Shown here: piece after piece, positions 1 through 11,450 of the stretch
Numbering within the stretch: the stretch's first letter is position 1
Layout: the number at the start of each line of letters is the position of its first letter
Assembly (NCBI GenBank): GCA_019054805.1
Contig: JAHQIY010000012.1
Location: forward strand, 3,162,001 to 3,226,000
Reading direction: 5' to 3'
Origin: Brachionus manjavacas
Lineage: Eukaryota > Rotifera > Eurotatoria > Ploima > Brachionidae
Length of the DNA stretch: 64,000 nucleotides
Translations under genes and position numbers: made by a program
The notes under the pieces: model-generated
What the model saw: the letters and a program-made list of their open reading frames with translations, nothing else
Told to the model about the DNA's origin: nothing
The model's database searches: none

Positions 1-366
1 CAATTGGCTTGAAATTTTTGCTCGCGTTCTTACCACTTTCAGATTTAAGACTGGCACTAGAAGCCGATTTGGCCATGTGAGCCGTGAAATCAAAATTTAG
101 TAAAGAATTCACTTTCTTGAATAAAAAAAAAAAGTTTTTTTATTTAATAAAAAAAAATTGCAAACTTTTTGAATTTCGTCCCGGCTATTTTTAAAATATT
201 CGGACAAATTTTTGATCTCGTCATCTTTTAATTCATCCTTGGAAAAATTTAGAAAAAATTTAAAAATTTAGTGTCAAGCTACTTCAGGCCGCATTGAGAC
301 AACACTGGATATTCTAATATCGCTGACACTGGCTGCCCTTTCGTCCCATTCATCATTTAAACTCAT
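1..366 (-). CDS. Hypothetical protein, 5' part of a spliced gene
   Basis: Three exons can be read on the minus strand: 366..283, 237..166 and 115 running off the window start. All joins are phase 0, introns are 45 and 50 bp with GT..AG ends, and the first intron carries an in-frame stop (TGA), so it must be removed. The start is the ATG at 366..364. The visible protein is about 66 residues plus, Ser/Asp/Glu-rich at the N-terminus (MSLNDEWDERAASVSDIR...) and then a charged, probably helical stretch (DELKDDEIKNLSEYFKNSRD). I do not recognise the family. A GTAAGA inside exon 3 could be a further donor, but reading through it stays open. Confidence is good that this is coding, low on function. 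Confidence 0.6.
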
Positions 367-452
367 CTTGTTCTAAAATCAAAATTTATAATTTAAAAAA
401 ATATTTTTTTCGGAAATTAAATTCCTAGTCGACCCTTTTTATTTAAATCTCT

Positions 453-548
453 ATGGATACAGAACGAGTATAAGAATTGAGAAAATTGGAAAGTAAGTTG
501 GCTTTAGATTATGAAAGTCCGATTGTAAGCGTTTTTGTTGAAAGGTAA
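453..548 (+). pseudogene. Short open stretch facing the gene at 1..366
   Basis: An ATG at 453 lies 87 bp from the divergent ATG at 366. The frame reads about 31 codons (ending in VSVFVER) to a TAA at 546, interrupted by one TAA at codon 7 (471..473). The composition (LRKLESKLALDYESPIVSVF) looks more like protein than the surrounding AT-rich DNA. It may be the first exon of a decayed or mis-sequenced plus-strand gene sharing a bidirectional promoter, or chance. No downstream exon was found that continues it convincingly. Confidence 0.2.
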
Positions 549-820
549 AGATTTTAAAGATTTTCAAAAAGAAGATTTATTGAGAACGAGAATAAATTAC
601 TTTTTTTATTTTTCGATTTTTAATTTTGAAATTCTTTCGAGTGTTTTATATTAGAGCTGAAATAAATTTGAGACTCAAAATTTTCAAGTTCTTTCATAAT
701 GTGTCAAATCAACTAATTCCGTTTTTATTTTTTTTGAGTGTCAAGCGGAATTGGAGCTTAATAAAACAAAAAAAAATGAGTCTAGGTTTTATAATTGTCA
801 AAGATTTTTATTAATAATTA

Positions 821-860
821 ATGACCCTATGCTCCACAAGGAGTGAATAAGGAAAAAAAA
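821..860 (+). repeat. 3' tip of a non-LTR retrotransposon
   Basis: The 40 bp from ATGACCCTATGC to the A-run are repeated almost exactly at 43061..43100 (one C/T difference). Both end in a run of eight A, as expected of a LINE or SINE 3' terminus. The second copy is flanked by a 12-bp target duplication, which shows that this is a retrotransposed end. Confidence 0.6.
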
Positions 861-1918
861 TATCAATAAAGCATCTTTAATATTTTATTAATGCAGTCTA
901 ATTTATTTTTAAATAAATAAAATAGTGGCTTTTTTTAAAACTTTATCTGTAAAGAGCATTTATAATAAAGCCTAATTCAAACCGCTAATATTAAAATTAA
1001 AAGGACCATCAAAAGCGATACCACCAAATTTTGATTATAAAAACTAAAAATTTTTTTTTCACTATTTTTTAAAAAATGTTCCATAACCATTAAGATTATA
1101 CATATAAAAATTAGTTGACACAATATGAAAAAAAATCTGAAATTTTTAACTTATAAAATCGTTTCAAGTGAAGCAGAAATTATAAAACGAAAACAAAATA
1201 AAATGTTTTTTTTTTATTTTATCTGAAGAGCAAAAGATAAATTTTTGAAGAGTAGCTCAAAATAGCATCGTTTAAAATAGCTTTAATTAAAACAGCGTAA
1301 AGGGAAAAAAATATCAAAATAAATGAATTAATTTTTTTTTTAATAAAGAAAAAAATATTTTAGAATAGCTTAATTGCCTTAATTTTTTAATTCAATTAAG
1401 CTAAAAAATTTTATTCAAATAAGGTGTCAATAAAAATAAAATCAAAACCTAATTTCTCATTATTTATTTATTTATTTCATTTAGCGCCAATTCTGGCGAT
1501 CTATTAAAATTAAAAAATGTATATTTAAAATGTAAGGTTCACGAAATTCAAAACTTTAGTGCTATCTGAATTTCACATTTTTGACTCAAAATTCGTAATC
1601 TACGCCTTCGAAAACCCCAAAAAAAAATTTTTTTGAAGGGGGCAAAAAAAAAATTTTTTACACCCAGGGTTCCAAAGATAGCAAACCCTTTAAAAAGTTG
1701 TTGTTCTTTTAGACTCAAAATCTCAAAGATAAAACTTAAAAATACTAAAAAAGTATATATATTCTGAAAGAGCATAAAATTCTCTACATGCTAATGTAAT
1801 TTAGAAAAAAAAAAGGGTGTGGCGGTTTTTGTGGGCTAAAAAAAAGAAAAAAATGTGTTTTTTCTGGTTTAAATCGTATCTCCTCCGAGGGATCAATTAT
1901 GAACCGATTTTTTTTTTT
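861..1918. other. AT-rich DNA without a recognised gene
   Basis: The stretch is dominated by A and T runs. Open frames of 60-75 codons at 1548..1775 (minus) and 1817..1999 (plus) are Phe/Lys/Leu-rich, the composition expected from homopolymer runs, and show no family signature. Confidence 0.6.
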
Positions 1919-2195
1919 AAATCTAGACAAAATTCTGAACAAATCTATGGTTTTAATTTTTTATTTTATTGCTTTATTTTTCTTAAAAAATCTCTTTAAA
2001 TCATGTGATTTTTAACAAATTTTTCAAACTTGAATTCTTTTGATATTTTTTTTCTAAATTTTACTAAAATTGTATCTTAGTATAAAAAAATTTCGTGAAA
2101 AATGCCTAAAAAATCAAAATATAATCAATCTCGTGTAAGTAACCTTGGAGTTTTCGGCCAAAAAAAATTTATTGACAAAAACAATGATACAAATT
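1919..2195 (+). mobile_element. 5' end of a short inverted-repeat element (copy A)
   Basis: Positions 1919..2100 match 14566..14690 in the same orientation and the outer part of 15150..15245 in reverse. They are followed by an ATG at 2102 encoding MPKKSKYNQSRVSNLGVFGQ, which is 90 percent identical to a peptide on the minus strand at 15130..15060. The element is cut off by LINE sequence from about 2200. It is probably a DNA transposon, since the shared end occurs inverted in copy B; the superfamily is not recognised. Confidence 0.55.
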
Positions 2196-2204
2196 AAAAA
2201 TAAA

Positions 2205-3495
2205 AACGAAATATAGATTTTTTTGTTTTTGACTTGATATGTTATAAGAAACTAAAAAAAAAGTCAAAAGATGATAAAGTAAAATATAATAAAATCAAGC
2301 GTCTGATCAAAGGTGAAATTGTAGCCTTTAAAAACCTTAAGTGGCAAAAATTTGTTATTTCACTTGGCTCCAAAGCAATCTCATCTAGACCTTTTTGGCA
2401 AAGGATCAAAAAAATTTATCGACGTAGACAAAATGATAAATCGATACCAAACCTATTAAATGATACAAAAATTTACTCGAGTGATCTAGAAAAGTCTAAT
2501 TTATTCGGTGAATTATTACAAAAAACATTCAAGAATGATGAAGAGCCTAACTATGATGCTAAATTTAAAGAAAAATTCGAATACAAGGCAAATAATACAA
2601 CACTAAATTTCAATATAACAGAGCCTTTTACATTAGTTGAACTTAACTCTGAGTGAAAAAAAAATTGAATAGAAATGCTTCTGCCGGACATGATAAAATC
2701 CATAATTTAATGTTGTTAAACACTTCTTATAATTTCAAAAAAATTATTTTGGAACTTTTTAATTACTCCTTATCATCGAGCACACTACCTAAAGCATGGA
2801 AATTAGCCTCAATGACAATGATTCCTAAAAAAACAGAAAATAATAATAATCCTAAAGAATATCGTCCGTTAAGTATAACCAGTTGTCTAGGAAAACTGTG
2901 TGAAAGACCAATATACCAACGTCTTTCAAAATACATTCATGAAAACAATTTAATACTCGATGAGCAATCAGGTTTTAGACGCAAAAGACAAACTAAGCAC
3001 AACTTAGTACAACTAACACAAAAAAAAGCGAATCTTTAAATCGTAAAAAGAAAGTATGTGCTTCCTTCTTTGACATTGCGTCTGCATTCGATAAGGTATG
3101 GCACAAAGGACTTATTTGTAAGATGATCCAAAACAGTGCAGTTGTAGAATAATATACAATCAAAGATTTGATGAGAAAACGGCAAAACTTTTAGAGATTT
3201 CCGGTTTACCTCATTTTGTTGAAAGATTCCATGAAATGAACAAAAACTACTTAGATAATGCAATTCTAAATGATAATCCACTAATCAATCAATTAATGAC
3301 AAAATACAATATTATTTGTGAATTAGCTCCCAAAAAATACCAAACCTTTTTTATGCAAATATTTCGGCTAGAAACTTATTAACTAAAAACTCTAAAACAT
3401 GAAAGCTATTTTTAATTTATCATCCTATTATTTTACTTTTCTTGAATTTGGCTAAAACGGCTTCGGCTGTGGTCAATTAAATAAAAAAAAAATAT
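2205..3495 (+). mobile_element. Jockey/CR1-like LINE, internally deleted
   Basis: The frame at 2234..2656 continues, after a TGA at 2654..2656, into 2657..3039 and then shifts frame into a block at about 3050..3130. Together they give the pre-RT linker and RT domains 0-3: PKAWKLASMTMIPKK, EYRPLSITSCLGKLCER, LDEQSGFRRKR and FFDIASAFDKVWHKGL. The catalytic FADD region is missing: at about 3130 the sequence jumps to a LINE C-terminal block (ISGLPHFVERFHEMNKNYLD) that runs to about 3380. It is therefore a dead copy with an internal deletion. Confidence 0.8.
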
Positions 3496-3879
3496 AGATT
3501 TTTTTGTTAATTTAGTTTCAATTAAGATAATAATTTTTAATTTGTACATATAAGTGACTTCATTTTTGCATCATAAAAACCACCAAAAATATAAAATATA
3601 TATTAAAAAAAAAACATAAATTTTATTTTAAATCTATTAATTAATTATATTAATCTCATTTTAAAGCTTAATTCAACGCCAATTGAAAATGTTTTTTTTT
3701 ATTTTGTTGTCCATTTTGTCTATAGTAATAACCATTAAAATGCAACTGGGGATGACCTTTTTGTGAGAGAGAAATAAAAGACTTATATTTTATACTGATA
3801 CCAAATTTATTTTTCTGCTACAAAAAAAAAATGATACTAAAATTCACTCTTAAGATACTAAAAATATTTATTTTTATTT

Positions 3880-5245
3880 ATTTATTTGTATTACTGTATC
3901 GAGATAAGGCTCCTTCAGATTAAAAAAAAAAATAAAAATAAAATAAAGTTTAAAATAAGATAAAATATATAAAAAAAAGGATACATATTTTTAAATGTCT
4001 GATTTTTCAGGGAAAAAAGAAGAAATAGTAAGGTAGCAATTACACAATGGAGTTGGGTATTCAATATATCTTGCTTCGAAACCTCCTTTGTATTCCTCCA
4101 CCAGTCTGACAACCAATAGAATAGAATGACTCGTCCTGCCCTAACATATCTCTCACTCAAATCAAACAGTCGATTCGAGATTCGTCAAATTAACAAACAA
4201 ATGAGTAGCTAAATATCGTTCATGGTGTATTCGAATCAGAGCCAAGTGAGTTGAATTTAGTAGAAAATTGCCCAACTAAACGTCCGAGAGGTAGACATCG
4301 CAAAAACCCAATCAGTGATCAAAGTAAACCTGCGAGCAAAAGATCTAAAAACAATTAATTTTTTACTATTTTTTTCTTATTTTTCTTTTTTTGTATTTTT
4401 TATTATCATCAATAAAAATTAATATCATTTTCTTATAATTTGTATCAATTAATTTTTTTTAATAGCATAAAAATAAAAAAATAAAAATAAAATTAGAATC
4501 ATTTTTTTTTTTTGAGTAGCAGAAAAATAAATTTAGTATCACGTAAAATACATGCCAAAATAAAACCTTTATTTAAGATTTCTAAAATAAGTTGTTAGTT
4601 GATCAACATTTGACATTTTTCAAAATTTTTTTTTTTTCCAATTCACTGATTGCTTCTAATTAAAATTAGCTATTTTGATACATGCTTTTTTTTATTACTT
4701 TAGCTATTCTTTATTATTTAAAGCTTTTTTGAATTTAGCTAAATTAAATTAACAAAAAATTTATTAAAGCTTTTTTAATTATAGATATTTTGAGATAGAG
4801 CCGTCACTTATCTCAAAAAGTCGATTCGAGACTGTTAATATTTTAAGTTTATTCAAAGACTGGTGATGTAAAATGAAGGAGGGAATCTTATTTTAACTTC
4901 AAATAGATAAAACTGCTACAAGATTTTTTACTGAAAAAGAATTTAAACAAGGAAAAGCATAATCCAAGATTGATCCTATTAAAGATTTGTAAAGATTACC
5001 TAATGTTTATGGTTTTAGATCCCATTATCTATTTGAGAGATTTTTTATTAAATTAGGCCTTGAATTACAGCGCTTTTTTAATTCATCTACCTTTGGATCA
5101 AAAGTAAGTTTTGAATCCAATGTGATGGCTTTGAATTTTTTCTCATTATTCAAATTGTTACCATTTATTTTCAAGTAAGTCAAGATTGATTTTAAATTTT
5201 TTCTCAAAGATCATGTAACATGACTTTTCAAAAGAAATATTCTTT
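3880..5245 (-). mobile_element. 3' half of a Jockey-like LINE, interrupted
   Basis: Minus-strand frames at 5207..4920 (LDSKLTFDPKVDELKKRCNS, then [20 protein letters not shown]) and 4160..3915 ([20 protein letters not shown]) match the plus-strand LINE at 18.0-19.7 kb, respectively before and within its 3' end. The 3' tip at 3930..3880 (CTGAAGGAGCC then AAATAAAT) is shared with 17815..17880 and 19625..19680. About 650 bp at 4165..4828 separate the two parts and belong to another insertion. Confidence 0.8.
4165..4830. mobile_element. Insertion inside the LINE, with AT-hook peptide
   Basis: This AT-rich block splits the LINE at 3880..5245. The direct repeat AGTCGATTCGAGA occurs at both edges (about 4170 and 4818). 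A plus-strand frame at 4209..4358 encodes a basic tail ending in KRPRGRHRKNPIS and SKRSKNN before TAA. That is an AT-hook-like motif typical of transposase C-termini (MULE or hAT). The superfamily is unproven. Confidence 0.4.
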
Positions 5246-5299
5246 TTCCATCTGAAGAGCTATTTTTCAACTTCTTTTAGTTATTTATTTATCAACCGG

Positions 5300-5680
5300 A
5301 AAATTATTTTTGCTATTTTAAGACACTATGGTACTCCATCAAAAATTGCTGATGCAATCAAAGTTCTTTATGACTCATCTAAAAGCAGAGTGTTAGAAAG
5401 GTTTTTATTTTTAATTAGAAAGGTCGTTTTTTAAGAAAAAGCATTAATAAGTTAAAAATATTTGGAATTTGCTGCTTCTTTTTGGTCCCCTCCTAGCAAG
5501 AAAGACACAAAGATGCTGGAGCAGGTGCAGAGAAAGGCCCCCAAACTGGTGCCCCGCATTAGAAACTAGACTAACTTCCCTCCATGAACGCCGTGTACGT
5601 GAAGACCTGATCTAGATGTTCAAACTCACCAAAGGAATCAAATATTATTCAAATGAAATTATCTTGATTTTTTTATCCAT
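5300..5680 (+). mobile_element. CR1-like LINE remnants
   Basis: The frame near 5310..5395 reads AILRHYGTPSKIADAIKVLY, the RT segment between domains 4 and 5. From about 5465 the C-terminal RT-proximal domain appears: EFAASFWSPPSKKDTKMLEQ, VQRKAPKLVPRIRN and, after a frame change, LTSLHERRVREDLI. The parts in between are missing and there is at least one stop and one frameshift. Confidence 0.7.
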
Positions 5681-5950
5681 AAATGAAATGTCGCTAATTC
5701 ATTTTAAGATTTAGAGTTAAAGATTACGGCTTTTTTTAATTTTATTTTTTAATTTTTTATATGATTAAACAATAATCTAAGTAAATTTGATGGTGAAAAA
5801 ATTATTAACAAAAGAAAAAAATTTCATAAAAATTAAAGAATAAATCTTCTTTTTTTTTGAATAAAAAAAGATAAAAAAAATAATTTTTACCTTTATTAGT
5901 GATTGAATATTTAAAAAAAATAATCAGTTTAAAAAATAATTGCACAAAAT

Positions 5951-6684
5951 TTAAATCATTTGTCCAAGACTTATCAAAGTTTTGTCCATAAAGCGTTTTC
6001 TAGCAAAACATAGCCACCATTTTGAAGGTCTATCCTCCTCTCCGTAGACTTTGTTGCCAATTCTTAATCCAGTCTCGATCCTAAGTTGTTTCAAATAGGC
6101 TCGTAAATCATCGGCCTCTTTGGGAGACGACGGTTTGGAATAAACAGCATTCAAAGGAAAGCCTGGCTCGCCAGGAATATCAAATTTTGAATTGGCCAAA
6201 GTGTCTAAATCTTTGAGTGCCTGAATTTTATTTTGTCCCTAAGAAAATCATCAATAAATCTCATTTCACTATTTTTATCACTTACTCTCAGCAGAACTCT
6301 TAGGCACTCGCTGATATACAAGGTGATGTAGATTAACACTCGGTCCGCATCACTCTTTTAATCAAAGTTAGCGTTTTTTTTCTAAAATTTACCAAATCAT
6401 ACTCGAATGTCAAAACTTTTGAAAAAAATGTTTGCTTTAAAATAAGTGATGGCTTCATCGATAATATCACCTGCTTCGGCTTAAAATAATCAAATTAATT
6501 TCAAAAAAAAAGAAAAAATCCATTACGATTCGTCTCTTTGGGCGCTGGTCCTCTGATTTGTGTTCTCAAAGGCAGAAGGGCCATGTTACCAATCTTTAAG
6601 CTGCAATTGCTAAAACTAGAATGGTATGCCTTAAAAAAAAATTTTATTTTTTTCCTAAACAATGTGCCACAAGCTAACAGGCAT
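5951..6684 (-). CDS. ARPC3: Actin-related protein 2/3 complex subunit 3 (p21-Arc)
   Basis: ARPC3 is a small structural subunit of the seven-protein Arp2/3 complex, which nucleates branched actin at the cell cortex. Five exons (6684..6679, 6629..6527, 6479..6403, 6354..6286, 6238..5951) give 180 residues; the animal protein is about 178. The first exon carries only ATG CCT; splicing to the second gives the canonical MPAYHSS start. Conserved blocks seen in order: [20 protein letters not shown] (about 15-34), [55 protein letters not shown] (about 115), and [18 protein letters not shown] near the C-terminus. The four introns are 47-49 bp, one with an in-frame stop. All joins keep frame. Confidence 0.96.
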
Positions 6685-6889
6685 TTTTTCGGATAAATAT
6701 ATTTGGCTCGGGAAAATTTTTTTGATCTTCTGACTAAGTCACTCTTTCACTATGGTTTAAAAATTTTTTGTTATCTTTTTTAATAAATTATGAACTAGTT
6801 AATCATATTTAGACAAATTTTATTTTTTTATATTTAACTTAACAAAAACATCAATTTTATTTTGAATAAAATTTAATAAAAAAATTTAT

Positions 6890-7603
6890 CTAATTTTGAT
6901 ATTGTGGAAATGATGAAAAAAGCACTGGATCAGGGCATGGCACCGAGATAGGAACAAGCTCAGATTGTATGCATGGTTGGTCTACAGGAACTTTGACTGG
7001 CATCGGTACTGGACTAGCCATCGGAACTGCTTCACTTATAGCAACTCTAACGGGAACAGGAACATCTTCGTGTACTGGAACTGGCCTAGGTATCCGAATT
7101 AGTATTGGTATCGGAACTGGGTCTGGTACCAGGTCAGGCTGGGCGATAGGGTATGGAACAAGATACGGAACTCTGATTGGAATTTTGACAGGAGTAGGTA
7201 CCGTCACCAATTTTGGTATTTGATACGGCAAGTTGATTAAAATTCTAACTGTTTGTGGCACAATTTGAGGTATTTCAACTGGTTGTGGAACAGGACATGG
7301 TTCGGCTACAGGGTACGGTTTTTGGATGTATACTCTTTGAGGCAGATCTACGGGACACGGAACTGGACATGGCTTTGGGACTGGTACAGGAACAGGCACT
7401 GAAACTGGATGAGGAACCTTAGAGATTAATGTTAACAAAATTGGTCAAATTGATTAAACAATTACATCAACATGTTCTATGATCGGAACAGGTGTCGGAT
7501 ATGAACATGGAACAGGATATTCTATTCTACATGGATGGTTACAGTCTTGACTTATGGAATCAGAAAATTCAAAATTAAATTTATTTTTACCTGACAATAT
7601 CAT
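6890..7603 (-). CDS. Proline-valine repeat protein
   Basis: Three exons (7603..7591, 7545..7460, 7417..6890) give 208 residues; phases agree and introns are 45 and 42 bp. After a short start (MILSDCNHPCRIEYPVPC) the whole protein is a degenerate tandem of VPVPVP/PYPV/CPVP units with scattered Cys, Ile and acidic residues, ending SSFPQYQN. There is no signal peptide or membrane segment. VPV-type repeats occur in alveolins/articulins of protists and in arthropod cuticle-associated proteins, so a structural or cytoskeletal role is possible, but repeat composition converges easily. It lies 206 bp upstream of ARPC3 on the same strand (separate gene). Real coding is supported by the removal of in-frame stops by both introns. 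Confidence 0.75.
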
Positions 7604-8849
7604 TTTATTCAAATTTTATTTATTTATTTTAGTAAAGGCTTGAGACAATATTGACTCATTTTATATGAATTAAAAAATAAAACTAATTCGATTTATGGTT
7701 GATTTGTCGCATTTTTTTTCGCAATTGTTTGTTTTTTATTCACAAGATTTAAGCTAAGAATCTTAAAATTAGATGAATAAAAGTTGGTATTTTGAAAAAA
7801 ATCATAAACTGAATAATTTAATTGGAAATATTTTGAATGCTAGTGCAATCAAAGATAAATTGAAAACTATAAATAAAAATATAATTATCCAAAAAATATT
7901 TTAATCATCATTGAAATGGCATCAAAAAAATTTCCTCTTTTGATAAATCAAAATTAAAGCTTAAAAAATCATAGCACTGTTCATTCAAAGACTTTATTAA
8001 GTAAATTTATTAAGCCATTTCATTAAATCATTCAAATTTAATTGATGTCTCATTTGTTCATCTTTTTGTTTAAATATTTAAATTATTAAAAATGTAAAAA
8101 TAGAATAGTTAAAGTCTTAATCGAAAATTATTTAAAAGAGAAAAAAATCTTTTATAAAATCTAGAAGATGAATTAAAATTTTAAATTCAACATTCTAAAA
8201 TCTTTTTTTAATTCTTTTTATTCTTTACACATTGACACATCGTAAAATTGAAGCAGTACAATACAGTTGAGTTGTTGCCACTAATCCCTTGAGCTTCTTT
8301 CTGAATTTTTGATTTCTTTGTAATTTTATACTTTGGCAGTCGGGTAGGTAATTCATTTAGTTTATTTTATTTTAAAAAAAAAGTTTATTTATTTCAGGAA
8401 GCATCTTAAAACTTAAAAAATAAATTTAGAACAAATTATTATCATATAGTATTTTTTGATGCCAAGAAAAAAATAAGCCGAATTAAAGAATTAAACATCT
8501 TAGAGTTCTGGTCTTTAGACTGATTCATTGATATTCTATTACAACTTAGTTTATTTGGTTTTTTTAAAGACTCTTAATATTTGAGCACAATTTTTTAATA
8601 AAAATTCCATATAGTATTTATTATATTGTATTTGAAAAAATTCCACAGAATTAATAAAAATCGCCAAAAAAAATAATGCAATATTAAAGTTAATATTGTG
8701 TCAATTTTTTTATTTAAAATAAACATAATTAAAACTAAAAATTTATTCTTTCTATTTAATCAATAAAAAAAACTTTTTAGTAAAAGAAAACTTAAAAAAA
8801 TCTACTAAATAAATTTAATTTTTTTTTTACTACAACCATTTTTTCGGGA
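7604..8849. other. Intergenic, one coding-like stretch
   Basis: The region is mostly A/T runs. A minus-strand open stretch of about 45 codons at 8210..8370 (TRLPKYKITKKSKIQKEAQG...) has a less biased composition than its surroundings. It has no start, recognised acceptor or family, and may be part of the adjacent MULE remnant. Confidence 0.4.
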
Positions 8850-9206
8850 TGATTCGAATGAGCCTCCTCTGATTCTTTGAATTTGCATTGATTATCATTG
8901 ATCAATTCTAAAACCAAAGCTGACCCTTGAACCGACAATAACATCGACTAATCCCATCTTGTTTGCTCTTTAACTCTCGAAAATTCCCGTTTATCATTAA
9001 ATTACCGTTTTGCACTTTCGATTCCATTTCCTTAAAAATTATCAAAAAATTAAGGTAGTTTAAATTCAATATTCTTGCCACTTATCCTTTTGTTAGACTT
9101 TTGCAAGACTTTTTTGATATGGAAATGATTCCGCATCATTAAGAGTTTCGTCTTCAGGATTGAGTAATACGCTTTCATTTGATTTGGTCTGATCGACGGA
9201 TTGCAT
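8850..9206 (-). mobile_element. MULE-family N-terminal fragment (copy 1)
   Basis: The ATG at 9206 begins MQSVDQTKSNESVLLNPEDE followed by TLNDAESFPYQKSLAKV. The same leader appears at 19710 (plus) and 40581 (plus), with the shared pattern ESVLLxPxDxTLxDxExxPY. A Cys-containing block (GISRCYCRFKGQLWF) follows in another frame, as in the FLYWCH/FAR1-like zinc finger of the other copies. Stops and frameshifts show decay. Confidence 0.6.
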
Positions 9207-9862
9207 AAAAATGTTGACTTTTATTAATTTTTTAATAAACTTCAAGTCATTTACTATTTGGATGAGTGCTTAATTTGTTGTCAATTAGGAAAAATATTGA
9301 GCTTTTATGATTTTAGTTGCAATTTATTTGATAAAAGTTGTAAATTTAACAGATTTGTTATGTTTTCATTGATTTAATTATTTTATTTATAATATGTTCG
9401 GAAAAAATATAAAGAGATAAAAATATATTATTTTTGTTGATACTTTATTTAAGTTTGTGGTGATTTTTACTAAATTTATTGTGTTCGATACAGACAGCCT
9501 TGTTTACAACCCTTTAAATTTTAGCAAATAAATAATAATGATTATTCTAAATTTTTTGTGGTAAATTTTTTTTTAATTAAAAAAAAAATTCGTAAATTTT
9601 GAATAGTTAAAAAGTCATCATTTAATTTTTATTTTGGGTGGACCATCTCTTAAAATTTATGATTTAATAAAAAAATGTTTTTTAATAGCTATTTCTTTTG
9701 CAAATTGATCGATGCGTAAAATTTCATGTCCACAGAAAAAAATCAAAAATTATTTACTCTAAAAATTAAAATATTTGTATTCAAAATTCCACATTAAATT
9801 ATTAAATTTTATTCTAAATATTTCAAAAAAACGAGTTCAATCAAAGATACATAAATACAAAT
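9207..9862. other. Intergenic, nothing recognised
   Basis: AT-rich sequence between a MULE remnant and the 3' end of SNF8. No open frame with family character and no long repeat were seen. Confidence 0.6.
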
Positions 9863-10689
9863 TTATTGAATAAAAAAACTTGGAAAATAGTATGAGCTCT
9901 TATTCGAATTCAAGTCAACCCAAACAATGCCTTCTTTGACCATTAAATTTAAAGCATTCTCAATGCGAAGCGTCTCCCACTTGAGGTTAGATCTGATGAG
10001 ATCTTGGTCCACAATGCCATCGTTCATTTCAGCAAGCTGAACAACCTCGGCATGATCAATACCCATTCCCTCGGGAAGCGATTGAACCATGAACCTTCCA
10101 TTATTCATTGAAATTAAGGTGAAGGCACTGCCGAATATGTTCAATTTTTTGATTGCCCTTCTGCAATCGTCCAGTGATACTTCATTCACAAATCTGTTGC
10201 GAGTTTTTTTTATGCGTTCCAACACTTGGTCTAAATAGATCAGACCCCCTGTCCTCTCCTGCATACTACTACAAATTTCTATAATTTGAACAGCCAACTC
10301 ATAGTAAAAATCACTTACACCCTAACAAAAAATAAAAAAATAGTTTTCAAAATTTATTCTTTCTTTTTGTCTCACTAGCATTTCTGACCAAAAACCCTTG
10401 GAAGTTGATAGTGGATCGACGCCGACATTGGCGCACATGTCCTGGAACTGTTTGCGGAAGGTAGCATCTCGCTTTATTTCGTCTCTATGCTTAAAGGCGA
10501 ATTCTTCAAGATTTTTTTTGAATGTGTCGACCTGCCGTGACAACTGTGACATTTCATTTTCCGACAATTGATTTGCTTTCTCTTCGAATTTTGACTTGGA
10601 AAAAATTAATTCTGAAAAAATGCTAAATGATGTTGTACTTGCTGTAGTGCTTTTTTGTTAATTGCACCGATTCCAAAGCCTTTCCTCAT
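9863..10689 (-). CDS. SNF8: ESCRT-II subunit SNF8 / VPS22 (EAP30)
   Basis: SNF8 forms the ESCRT-II core with VPS25 and VPS36 and helps sort ubiquitinated cargo into multivesicular bodies at the endosome. Three exons (10689..10639, 10594..10376, 10321..9863) encode 242 residues; human SNF8 has 258. Family blocks visible: MRKGFGIGAINKKALQQ at the start, LSRQVDTFKKNLEEFAFKH, FRKQFQDMCANVGVDPL, KGFWSEMLGVSDFYYELAVQ across the second junction, then two winged-helix domains with CRRAIKKLNIFGSAF, VQSLPEGMGIDHAEVVQLAE and LKWETLRIENALNLMVKEGI. It ends ...YYFPSFFIQ, lacking the extra C-terminal tail of vertebrates. Introns are 44 and 54 bp, both with in-frame stops; phases are 0 throughout. Confidence 0.96.
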
Positions 10690-11197
10690 AGTCTCAGCTT
10701 TTGGGATTTTTAATTTTTTCTTTTTTTTTGAAGAACAAATTTAAGCAAGGATAAAAAAAATTTAGTATTTTTGAATTTATTATGCAAGCTTTTTTAGATT
10801 TATTTAATTAAAATTTAATTTACTTTGAGCTTTTATGGAAGCAAAAAATTTTATATTTTATTCAAATCTAATCACCTATTTAAATTAAATATCTTAAAAA
10901 TGAGGAAAATGAATCAGTTTAAATTAAATATTATTATTAAAATTTTTAAATTAATTAAGAAAAAATTGTAGAAATAAAGGAAATTGATTCTTAGCGCTTA
11001 GTTTAATTTCTAATTTTTTTAAAAATTGGGCGGAATTAAAAATATGAATAAAATACAGTTTTATAATTTAGGGGTACCAAGAAGCTTTGATTTTAGATCT
11101 TTTACTTATTTATTATCAGTTTTCAATTTTAAATATCTTAAAAAAATACTTTTTTAATAAAATAATTTTCTATCCATTAAATATAATTTTTACAAAT
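10690..11197. other. Upstream of SNF8, nothing recognised
   Basis: This AT-rich spacer separates the SNF8 start from a Tc1-like fragment. No gene or clear repeat is seen. Confidence 0.5.
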
Positions 11198-11450
11198 CTA
11201 TGATTTATGTTTTGGGTCGCTATCCTGATGGTGTTTAAATACGGTGTCATATCTTTCAAGGACAAATGTTAATAAATACTCATTCAATATCTCTTTTGAA
11301 GATCTGAATTCATCGTTGTTTTAAAAAGCAATGAAATTACCACCCAAAATTTATATTTTTCTTTTTAATTTTGAAAGACAGGATATGGCTTCCGGTTGAC
11401 TTCTCAAAGACAATAAGCATAAATGATATTGCAATGAAGGCTGTTTTACA
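11198..11450 (-). mobile_element. Tc1/mariner transposase fragment
   Basis: A minus-strand frame, interrupted by two stops, reads LGGNFIAF (matches the VWGGI motif), then SSKEILNEYLLTFVLERYD and VFKHHQDSDPKHKS before a TAG. The last motif corresponds to the Tc1 signature FQxDNDPKH that carries the second catalytic Asp. Only about 80 codons of the central catalytic region survive. Confidence 0.65.

Noticed and set aside
1548-1999. Two 60-75 codon frames
   Set aside because: Phe/Lys/Leu composition follows from poly-A/T runs; no start context, splice sites or homology.
6969-7223. 84-codon Gly/Thr-rich plus-strand frame
   Set aside because: It is the antisense shadow of the Pro-Val repeat gene; regular repeats keep the opposite frame open.
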